64,000 nucleotides of DNA from CADEED01 sp041395625 (GTDB lineage: Bacteria > Pseudomonadota > Gammaproteobacteria > Steroidobacterales > Steroidobacteraceae), in contig JAWLAE010000005.1 in the NCBI GenBank assembly GCA_041395625.1, positions 186,001 through 250,000 of the forward strand. The letters are read 5' to 3'. Position 1 is the first letter of the stretch, and each line of letters begins with the position of its first letter. The position numbers and the translations under genes are program-made. This document shows, one piece after another, positions 1-8,900 of the stretch. The notes under the pieces were generated by a model that worked only from the letters and a program-made list of their open reading frames with translations, ran no database searches and was not told the origin of the DNA.

Positions 1-1
1 C

Positions 2-307
2 GATATCTCGGCCAGCGTTCTGCGGCGGCTGAACCCGCGCTCGGAATTGCGCTTTCGCGCGGGCTATACGACGGACGAGATCAAGGGCCAGCCGTACAAC
101 GTCAAGGACAAGTACTTCGGTGCGGCATTGCGCTGGCGGCTGACCCGCGCAGTTTCGTTCTCAGCGGCCGTCGATCGACGTGCCCGCAGCGGTGGCGTGT
201 TCAGCGATAACTACACGGAACTGTACGGCAGCCTGCAAATCCGATACTCGCCTTTCGGTCCCGACTCGGGCATCGAAATGACCGCTGATCCTACCCAAAT
301 AAACTGA
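2..307 (+). CDS. Outer-membrane beta-barrel protein, C-terminal part (5' end outside window)
   Basis: The frame is open from base 2 to a TGA at 305-307, so only the last 101 residues are present. The visible part alternates polar and hydrophobic residues in short strands rich in aromatic residues and Arg, for example AALRWRLTRAVSF and YGSLQIRYSPF. This is the usual look of an outer-membrane beta-barrel. The gene lies 19 bp before glmS on the same strand. Barrel proteins of this kind often belong to exopolysaccharide export loci, but nothing upstream can be seen to test that. The protein does not end in the aromatic residue many porins have. The family cannot be fixed from this fragment. Confidence 0.55.
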   Translation, partial: DISASVLRRLNPRSELRFRAGYTTDEIKGQPYNVKDKYFGAALRWRLTRAVSFSAAVDRRARSGGVFSDNYTELYGSLQIRYSPFGPDSGIEMTADPTQIN

Positions 308-326
308 GTTCCTGAGCGAGCCCATC

Positions 327-2162
327 ATGTGCGGAATTGTCGGAGCCATCGCCGAACGAAATGTCGTACCGATCCTGATCGAGGGTCTGCGACGGCTCGA
401 ATACCGCGGCTACGACTCGGCCGGTATCGCGGTCCTGAACGGCACGGAACAGCTCAAGCGGCTGCGGGCGGTCGGCAAAGTGAAGATGCTCGAGGACGCG
501 CTCGATGCCAGCCCGACGCATGGCGGGGTCGGTATCGCGCATACGCGCTGGGCCACCCACGGTGTGCCGTCCGAGCGCAACGCGCACCCGCACATGTCGC
601 TCGACGGGCTCGCGATCGTCCACAACGGCATCATCGAGAATCACGACGAACTGCGCGACGATCTCAAGCGCGCCGGTTACAGCTTTACATCGGAAACGGA
701 CACTGAGGTGATCGCGCACCGCGTGCACCATCACCTCGCGACGCAGAAAGATCTGTTCAAGGCCGTGCGGGCGACGGTCGCCGAGCTCGAAGGTGCGTAT
801 GCACTGGCGGTGATCAGCGAGAACGATCCGGAACGGATCATCCTGGCGCGCGAAGGTTGCCCCGTAGTCATCGGCTTGGGGGTCGAGGAGAACTTCGTCG
901 CCTCGGACGTCGCGGCCCTGCTGCCGGTCACGCGTCGGTTCATGTTCCTGGAAGAAGGCGACGTCGCCGAGATTCGTCGCACGTCCATCAAGGTGATCGA
1001 CCGCAATGGCGACACCATCGAGCGCGAGGTGCGCGAGAGCGAGTTGTCAGCGGATGCTGCCGAGAAAGGCCAGTATCGGCACTTCATGCTCAAGGAAATC
1101 CATGAGCAGCCGCTCGCTGTCGCCAATACCTTGCAGGAGCGTGTCGCCAACGGCCGCTTGCTGGAGGCGGCCTTCGGGCCCGCCGCCACCGCGATTTTCA
1201 AGCGCACCGAGCACGTGCACATCGTCGCCTGCGGTACGAGTTATCACTCGGGCATGGTGGCGCGCTATTTCATCGAGCAGATCTGCAAGTTGCCCTGCAC
1301 GGTCGAGATCGCGAGCGAATATCGCTATCGCAATCCGGTGGTGCCGAAGAATTCGCTGTTCGTCACGATCTCGCAATCGGGTGAAACCGCCGACACGCTC
1401 GCGGCTTTGCGCCTCGCGAAGCAGGGCGGCTACCTGTCGTCGCTCGCCATCTGCAATGTGCCGGAAAGCTCGCTGGTGCGCGAATCAGAGCTCGTGATGC
1501 TGACGCGGGCCGGGCCCGAGATCGGCGTGGCGTCCACCAAGGCCTTCACGACGCAGCTGACGGCGCTCTCCATGCTGGTGATCGCGCTGGCCAAGCACCA
1601 TACGGCGGATGCCGAGCGCGAGCGGGGCCTGGTGCAACGACTCATCGAGATTCCGGGGTTGATCGAGAAGACGCTGACGCTCGACCCGATCATTCACGAG
1701 CTGGCGACCCGGTTCGCCGACAAGCACCACACCTTGTTCCTCGGTCGCGGCGCGATGCACCCGATCGCGATGGAAGGCGCGCTCAAGCTCAAGGAAATTT
1801 CCTACATCCACGCCGAGGCCTACCCGGCCGGTGAACTGAAGCACGGGCCGCTGGCGCTGGTCGATGCCGACATGCCGGTCATCACGGTGGCACCTAACAA
1901 CGACCTGCTGGAAAAGCTCAAGTCCAATCTGATGGAAGTGCGCGCGCGCGGCGGCGAACTGATCGTGTTCGCCGATCCGGAATCCGGCTTCGCACCGTCC
2001 GAGGGCGTCACGGTGATCGAGATGCCGAAGCACGTCAGCTACTTCCAGGCACCGATCGTCTACACGGTGCCGCTGCAGCTCTTGTCCTATCACGTGGCGA
2101 TCCTGAAAGGCACCGACGTCGATCAGCCGCGCAATCTCGCCAAGAGCGTCACCGTGGAGTAG
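327..2162 (+). CDS. glmS: Glutamine--fructose-6-phosphate aminotransferase (isomerizing)
   Basis: GlmS makes glucosamine-6-phosphate from fructose-6-phosphate and glutamine, the first step towards UDP-GlcNAc for peptidoglycan and LPS in the cytosol. The protein is 611 residues, the normal length. It begins MCGIVGA, so Cys2 becomes the N-terminal nucleophile after Met removal. The glutaminase domain (about 1-240) has the RRLEYRGYDSAG and HTRWATHG motifs. Two SIS sugar-isomerase domains follow, with TISQSGETADT near residue 350 and ASTKAFTTQ near 400. The C-terminus is PRNLAKSVTVE, typical of the family. It stands alone, 19 bp after the barrel gene, with no GlmU in view. The stop codon overlaps no other gene. 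Confidence 0.97.
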   Translation: MCGIVGAIAERNVVPILIEGLRRLEYRGYDSAGIAVLNGTEQLKRLRAVGKVKMLEDALDASPTHGGVGIAHTRWATHGVPSERNAHPHMSLDGLAIVHNGIIENHDELRDDLKRAGYSFTSETDTEVIAHRVHHHLATQKDLFKAVRATVAELEGAYALAVISENDPERIILAREGCPVVIGLGVEENFVASDVAALLPVTRRFMFLEEGDVAEIRRTSIKVIDRNGDTIEREVRESELSADAAEKGQYRHFMLKEIHEQPLAVANTLQERVANGRLLEAAFGPAATAIFKRTEHVHIVACGTSYHSGMVARYFIEQICKLPCTVEIASEYRYRNPVVPKNSLFVTISQSGETADTLAALRLAKQGGYLSSLAICNVPESSLVRESELVMLTRAGPEIGVASTKAFTTQLTALSMLVIALAKHHTADAERERGLVQRLIEIPGLIEKTLTLDPIIHELATRFADKHHTLFLGRGAMHPIAMEGALKLKEISYIHAEAYPAGELKHGPLALVDADMPVITVAPNNDLLEKLKSNLMEVRARGGELIVFADPESGFAPSEGVTVIEMPKHVSYFQAPIVYTVPLQLLSYHVAILKGTDVDQPRNLAKSVTVE

Positions 2163-2164
2163 GC

Positions 2165-2179
2165 CGCGTGGCCCACGCG
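2165..2179 (+). terminator. Short GC hairpin just after glmS
   Basis: CGCGTG and CACGCG form a perfect 6-bp stem around a 3-base loop, three bases after the glmS stop. There is no T-run behind it, so it may only be a weak or factor-assisted terminator. Chance is not excluded in DNA this rich in GC. Confidence 0.25.
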
Positions 2180-2372
2180 TCGCAAAGCCATTAGGAAATC
2201 GTGTCGCCGGAGGCTCTAACCTCTCAATTCTCCGAACGATTTTTCGGGGGATTCCCTTTCGGATGATATCGGCGTAATTTACCACTCAACGCAACGTGAG
2301 CTTCTCCGCTCACTGGCGAGGTGGTAGATGATACGCATTGGTTCGCGATCATCGTTGAATCACCGTGTGGTA

Positions 2373-2436
2373 GCTGCCTCGCTGCCTCGCTGCCTCGCTG
2401 CCTCGCTGCCTCGCTGCCTCGCTGCCTCGCTGCCTC
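2373..2436 (+). repeat. Octanucleotide tandem repeat, 8 perfect copies of GCTGCCTC
   Basis: Eight uninterrupted copies of GCTGCCTC occupy these 64 bases, followed by a partial copy (GCTGCTGC). In the reading frame opened by the ATG at 2328 the repeat encodes a period of eight residues, AASLPRCL, without a stop. The frame then runs directly into the small Cys-rich gene that starts at 2574. A weak Shine-Dalgarno, GAGGTGG at 2318-2324, precedes the ATG at 2328. Since 8 is not a multiple of 3, gain or loss of a copy would shift that frame. Apart from this repeat and the short hairpin at 2165-2179, I see no gene in the 410 bases between glmS and 2574. Confidence 0.9.
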
Positions 2437-2573
2437 GCTGCTGCGCAGCCAGCAGACGCCCAATTCACCAGTTTCGCGGTAACGCCGAGCGCGTCCCGCA
2501 AGCATTTCTCGATGCCACGCAGGACCCGGCGTCCGCGCGTTCGACAACGGCGAACTTCCCGAGGGAGTGTCCC

Positions 2574-2957
2574 ATGACTCAGAAGATCTTTGCAGCCCAG
2601 TCCATCAAACCGCTGCCAGAGCGCCGCGGTCGCCTTCGCCGCCACAAAACGTGGATGACCGCCTCGATCATAGGCACCGTCTTGTCCGCGCTGATTGCGC
2701 AGTATTCGGCCAGCGCCGAGCCCGCAACGTTCAACCCGCCGAAGCAACGTTTGGAGCCCGACCTGCAATTCGAGGCCTGCGCCATGATGTGTCAGAACGA
2801 CATCGATCGAGCGCTCGCCAACTGTCCTGGATATCGAGAAGTGCTGCGCCCACTGGACAGGTCTCCCGCGCCCGCGCGATGTCGGCGCAACGCGATCGAG
2901 GCAAATCGACAATGCTTGGCGATGTGCCCGTCGCCGCGTCGGATCGTCTCACCTTAG
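2574..2957 (+). CDS. Small secreted or membrane-anchored Cys-rich protein upstream of the RHS gene
   Basis: I do not recognise a family. From the ATG at 2574 (GGGAGTG ribosome site about 6 bases upstream) the product is 127 residues. It has a basic start, a hydrophobic stretch near residues 33-50 (TASIIGTVLSALIAQYSASA) ending in a plausible signal-peptidase site, then a mature part with six Cys. Two of the Cys pairs are CX3C (CAMMC and CLAMC). The paired arrangement suggests a disulfide-linked helical hairpin in the periplasm. The stop lies 13 bases before the RHS start, so the two are probably cotranscribed. The frame stays open upstream to 2328, through the octamer repeat, giving a possible 209-residue form. 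It could be a secretion or folding partner of the RHS protein; that is inference. Confidence 0.6.
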   Translation: MTQKIFAAQSIKPLPERRGRLRRHKTWMTASIIGTVLSALIAQYSASAEPATFNPPKQRLEPDLQFEACAMMCQNDIDRALANCPGYREVLRPLDRSPAPARCRRNAIEANRQCLAMCPSPRRIVSP

Positions 2958-2970
2958 CGGAGTGAGCCCC

Positions 2971-5900
2971 ATGCAACGGAATCGCCTACCGTTCGTCACG
3001 GCAAGTCTGCTCGGCGCAGTTGGGTTTATCGGCACGACACCGACGCATGGTGCTGTCGGGCGCACGCCCTTATCAGTGAGCGTGTCGGACGAGGGCGCCG
3101 CAGTCGTTTCCCTCCCAATTTCGGCACCTCCCGGTACGCGTGGCATGACGCCCGCACTGTCATTCGACTACTCCAGCCGCGGCGGCAACGGCTGGCTCGG
3201 TGAGGGCTGGAGCATTGGCGGTCTTTCCAGGATCACGCGATGCGGCAAAACCTGGATTCAGGACGGCGCTCCTCGCTCGGTCGGACTGACCTACGACGAT
3301 CGCTACTGCCTGGACGGCAACCGGCTGCGCACTGTATCTGGCGCACACGGAAACAATGGCAGCGAGTATCGCACGGAGAACGAGACCTTCTCCCGAGTGC
3401 GTTCGTACGGTATAGCCGGAAACGGTCCCGAGCATTTCGTTGCCGAGACCAAGGACGGCCTGATCTACGAGTATGGCAATACAGCCGACTCGCGGATCGA
3501 GTCGTTAGGCGTCGCAACCGTGCGAGCCTGGGCGGTCAACAAGATCCGCGATCGTAGTGGCAACTCGATTACGTTCGAATACACGGAAGACACCGTCAAT
3601 GGCGCGTATCGCATCGCGAAGGTCCTCTACACATCCAATAGCTCGCCGTACGTGCCCCCACTCTACTCGATTGAATTTGCGCACGCGACCCAGCCGGCTG
3701 GTGAGATCGACACCGCGTATTTCGGCAGCCGACGTGTCGACGACATCACCCGCATGACACAAGTAGATATCAAGTACGCGGACAACCTGGTTCGTCGCTA
3801 CGTGATCGTTTATGAGTCCTCGGTTTCGAGCGCAGGCAAAAGTCGGGTCCACTCCATTCAAGAATGCGCAGGCGCAAGTGGCACGGATTGTTTGCCCGCC
3901 ACGACTTTCACTTATCAGAACGGGACCGTGGGGCTTGCGAACGAAATCGTCACCAACGTGACGATTCCCGTCGCCGATGTCATGCCGATGGATGTCAATG
4001 GGGACGGTAAGACCGATCTTGTCTATTCGTCGAGCGACATCTCCGGGGGCGGAACCTGGATGGTCATGATGGCAAACGGAACCGGATACAACCCGCCGGC
4101 AAGCTCGGGGCTCTCGAATCTCAATTTTACGCAAGCGATCCCGATCGACTACAACGCCGATGGCCTCAGCGACTTCATGGTGCCAGACAGCAGCGGCAAC
4201 TGGTCGGTCGTATTGGGTACGCCTGCGGGAATTTCTGCGACGCCGATCAGCACTGGCATCGCCGCGACCGGTGCCGGCAGCAACGCATGGGCGATGGACG
4301 TCAACGGCGATGGTCTCGATGACCTCGTCTACGCCATCGTTACGGGCTCGCAGCACTCCGTGCAGGCTCGAATCCGCGTATGGGGCGGCACATTTGCAGC
4401 ACCACAATATCTCTACGGTCCCGTCTCTGCGCCGTTCTCGATCGTTAGTCCAGTGTTTCCGAAAACGCGATTCGCTGCGGGTCGCGAGCGCAACCCGGAC
4501 TTCAACGGTGACGGGATCGGCGATTTCATCATCCACGTGCGAGAAGCGGATGGCGAGCCCGGCGTATACTACGATACGTGGGAAGCGGTGCTCGGGGGTG
4601 GCAATGGCGTGTCATACATCGGCTCTTTCGCGGCCGGCATCGGGCCATACTGGGCGGATGTCAATGGCGACGGATGCTCCGACGCAGTCTATTCTGGCTT
4701 CGATCAATGGGGCACCGGCCTCTGGCGCTATCGCCTCAGCAACTGTGTGTCTCTCGGCCCCGAGTATACGAGTACCTATGTTTCATCGGGGATGAACCAC
4801 AGCAACTACGGTGTCCTCGATTGGGATGGGGACGGATTCGAGGACCTGGTTGGTCACAATCCAAGTACGCAGACGTGGCATCTCCTGAAGTCCACTGGAC
4901 AGTATGTCAATCCGCCGACCGACACGTACGTGCCCAATTCTGCGAGTTCCGCGGGCGTGACCTACGTAGGCGATATCAATGGCGACGGCCTGACCGACCT
5001 GCTCTATCGCACGGCCTCGAATACCTGGGCGGTCCGTCCGCGAGCCGGGGTTCGCGCGGATCTGCTGAAGACGGTAACGGATGGATACGGCAACGTTACG
5101 ACATTCAACTACAGCTCGATAGCGCAGGGCTCATATACGAAGTACGCGACAGCGACCTACCCGACCCAGGAATATCAAGGCGCGCGCTATGTAGTCTCGA
5201 GCTTGCAGGCCAGCAATGGCATTGGCGGCAGCTACCAACTCACCTACACGTATAAGGGCGCACGTCTCGATCGGCAGGGCCGAGGCTTTCTCGGGTACGC
5301 GGTTCGAAGTTGGACCGACAGTCGCGACAGCACAGGGCGACACCAAGAGTACCGACAGGACCACCCGTTTATCGGCGCGGTCAAGAAGTCCGAAACCAAA
5401 CTGGCGGACGGCACGGTCATCAGCAGCGCCGAAACCACTTGGTCCAAGCATGACTACGGGACGGGCTATGAATCGCGCGCCTTTGCCTACGTAGGGGAAA
5501 CTGTCCAGTCACAGCACAATGTCGGCGCACCGCCGTACAACGGCGCGAAGGTCTCCACCTCAACCACGACCAACCTCGTCGACAGCACGACGGGCACCGT
5601 CTACGATCAGACGATTGTAACGAGCGAACCTTCGGCCGGTGCCAATGGGCTCAATGGTGGCACGACTTGGACGACGCACGTCCAAAGGCCACCCGGCGAA
5701 CTTGTTAACGACGTAACGAATTGGTGTATTGGTCGACCACAACGCACGACTGTCAGCCAGTCACATAGTCTCGCTGGAGGAGGCGCGCAAACCCGGACGA
5801 TCACTTCGAACTGGAACGCATTCTATTGCCGGCTGACTGATGTCGTCGTGGAGCCGAACCATGCGACGCTCAAGGTAACGACCACCCTCCAGTACGACTT

Positions 5901-8900
5901 GTTCGGCAACCTCACGACGGAAACCGTCACCGGCGTCGGCATGCCTGCGCGCACAACCACGATGCAGTACGATGCTCAAGGGCAGTTCCCACTGTCAATC
6001 CAGAATGCGCTCAATCAGACGACCCATCGTACCTGGGAAGGCAAGTATGGAACGCCAGCGACCGAGACTGATCCCAACGGTATTTCAGTCGAATGGTCCT
6101 ACGACAATCTGGGACGGCTGACCGAGGAGCGACGGCCCGACGGGACCAAGACTACGTGGAGTCGCGCAGCGTGTAATTCACCAACTTATTGCGGTGTGGG
6201 GACACTGCGAGTCGAAACAACGCTTTCCGAGTACGATTCGGCAGGGGCGGTTGTTAGGCGCGAGCTGCGGTACACCGACAGGTTCGATCGGCTCACGCAC
6301 GATTATGTGCAGGGACTCGGTGGGCTCTGGTCGAGGAGCTATCGTGTCTTCGATGCGTTGGGGCGGGTGGAGCGCGAGTACTTTCCGTATCAGGATAACG
6401 CGACAAGCTATCCGTCCAGTTCCATCGTCTACGATCTACTCGGCAGGCCAACACAAGTGTCGCGTCCGGTCTCGGATACCGATTCGACGATCCAGACGAC
6501 CTATGTCTACTACGAAGGTCTGACGACGCGAACCGTAGACCCGCTCTCCAAGGTGAGCGCAACAGTGGCGAACGCGGCGGGACAGGTTGTCCGTTCTACC
6601 GATCACAGCGGGTATTCGCAGAACTTCCATTTCGACGGGTTCGGCAACCCGGTGCTCGTCACCGATAGTCTTGGGAATACGTTGCAGAGTGCGGTGTTCA
6701 ATATCCGAGGTATGCGCACGCAGTCGAGCGACATGGACATGGGTACTTGGATTTATGTCCCGAACGCACTAGGGGAAATCACTCGGCAGACAGACGCCAA
6801 GGGCCAGATTACGGATTTTCAGTATGACTTGTTAGGCCGGCTCACGCAGCGCGCCGAACCGGCGGGCGTCAGCACTTGGGTGTGGGGCGCGTCGAGTACT
6901 GCCAGGAACATTGGCCAGTTACAATCGATTTCGGGGCTCGGATACTCGGAGAACAACACGTTCGACAGCATCGGGCGGCTTGCATCACGAATTATCAATG
7001 CGGATGCCAGCTACCAAATCGACTACGGCTACAACAGTTTCGGCGCGCTCGACACGCTGACGTATCCGGTCAGTACTGGAGGTTACAGGCTGAAACTCCA
7101 GTATGAGTACAGCGCGGGCGCACTGAGCCGGATCAGGGACTTCAATTCACCGGGCACGATCTATTGGACGGCAAATACCGCCAATGCGCGCGGCCAGGTG
7201 ACGCAGGAAACGCTGGGAAACGGACTGGTCGCCCGGCGCTCGTTCGATGCCGTAAACGGGTGGATCAGGAGCATTCAGACTGGTCCGGGAGGCGGTGCCA
7301 GCATCCAGAACCTCGCGTATCAGTGGGATCGGGTTGGCAACCTTACCGAGCGCCGCGATCTCAACCAGTCGCTGACCGAGAGCTTCGTGTACGACAACCT
7401 GCATCGACTCGACTATTCGCAATTGAACGGCAGCACGAACCTGGATTTGGGCTACGACTCGATGGGTAACATTTCGTTCAAGTCCGACGTCGGAAACTAT
7501 AGCTACCACCCGACCAAGAAACACGCAGTGGCGAGCACGTCAGCACCGTCGGATTGGTCGTTCGAGTACGACGCCAATGGCAACATGACGACTGGACGCG
7601 GCCAGAACATCACGTGGACGAGTTTCAACTTGCCGGCTTCGATCACGCTGCCCGGCAGCGGGGGCGGGGGCGGCCCGACGACAGAACCGGTGAACTGGAC
7701 CAACCTCAATACCGTGACGCTGGGCCCCAACGGCGCGATCCAGAAGTCGGTCGGCGGGAACTGGAACGGCACTGCGTCCTCGACGCAGACCATCACCGGC
7801 GATGGCTCCCTGGAGTTCAAAGTCAATAACAACGGCGCGAGTCCCTACGTGAACGCGTCGTGGAACTGCCTCAACTCCGGCTCTACGTCCCTCTTGGAGT
7901 ATTGCCTCAATATCGGCGGGGGCTATGCCGAAGCGCGGGTAAACGGGGTCTGGCAGTCCGATACCACAGCGAGCACGGCAGATACCTGGAAGATTGCGGT
8001 CGAGAGCAATGTCGTCAGGTTCTACAAGAACGGCACCGTGTTTCACACCGCGACCCCGGCACCGAGTTTCCCGCTCGATGCGCAATTCGCATCGTCGAAC
8101 GACGGCTACGGTCTCACCGAGGCAAGCATCACGACTGGAGCCGGTGGCGGCGGTGGTGGCTCGACCAATCTCGCACTGAACAAGCCCGCGAGCGGCAGCG
8201 CGGCCTGTCAGGCGAGCGAGAGCTGGGAGAAGGCGGTCAACGGCAGCGTCGGCGGCGGCTGGTCCGACAAGTGGTGCTCGCTGGTGGCTACCAAGTGGCT
8301 GCAAGTGGATCTGCAGTCGACGCAAGCGATTTCGCAGTTTGTCGTCAAGCACGCACAGGCGGGCGGCGAGGATGCCGCTGATAACACCCGGGCTTTCAAC
8401 ATTCAGGTGAGCACCAACGGCAGCGCCTGGTCGACAGTCGTCGACGTACCGAGCAACACCCAGGCGGTCACCACGCATCCTGTGACGAACGTGAGCGCCC
8501 GTTACATCCGCCTGAACATCATCACCCCGACCCAGGATTCCGATCCCGCGGCGCGAATCTACGAATTCGAAGCGCATGGCAGCGCTGGCGGAGGAGGCGG
8601 CAGCAGTACACTGTCGGCCCAGTTCGAGTACGACGCCAATCATCAGTACATCAAGCAGATCGGGTGCTATGCAGACGGCTGCTCGACCACCTACTACATC
8701 GGCGGCATACTCGAGAAAGTCACGAGAAATGGGATCACTCAGTATCGGCATATGATTCGCGCTGGCGGCTCCACCGCGATCGTCTCGCGTGCCACGAATG
8801 GCACTAACGCGGCGCACTACGTCACGCAGGATCATCTCGGCAGCAGCGCGGCGATCACCGACAGCACCGGCGCAGTGCTCGTGAATTCCAGCTTCGGCGC

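Noticed and set aside
1485..2285. Minus-strand frame opposite glmS
   Set aside because: A reverse shadow of a highly conserved gene, with no recognisable domain.
2373..2436. CRISPR array
   Set aside because: The units are 8 bases without spacers, so this is a simple tandem repeat. No cas genes are in the window.
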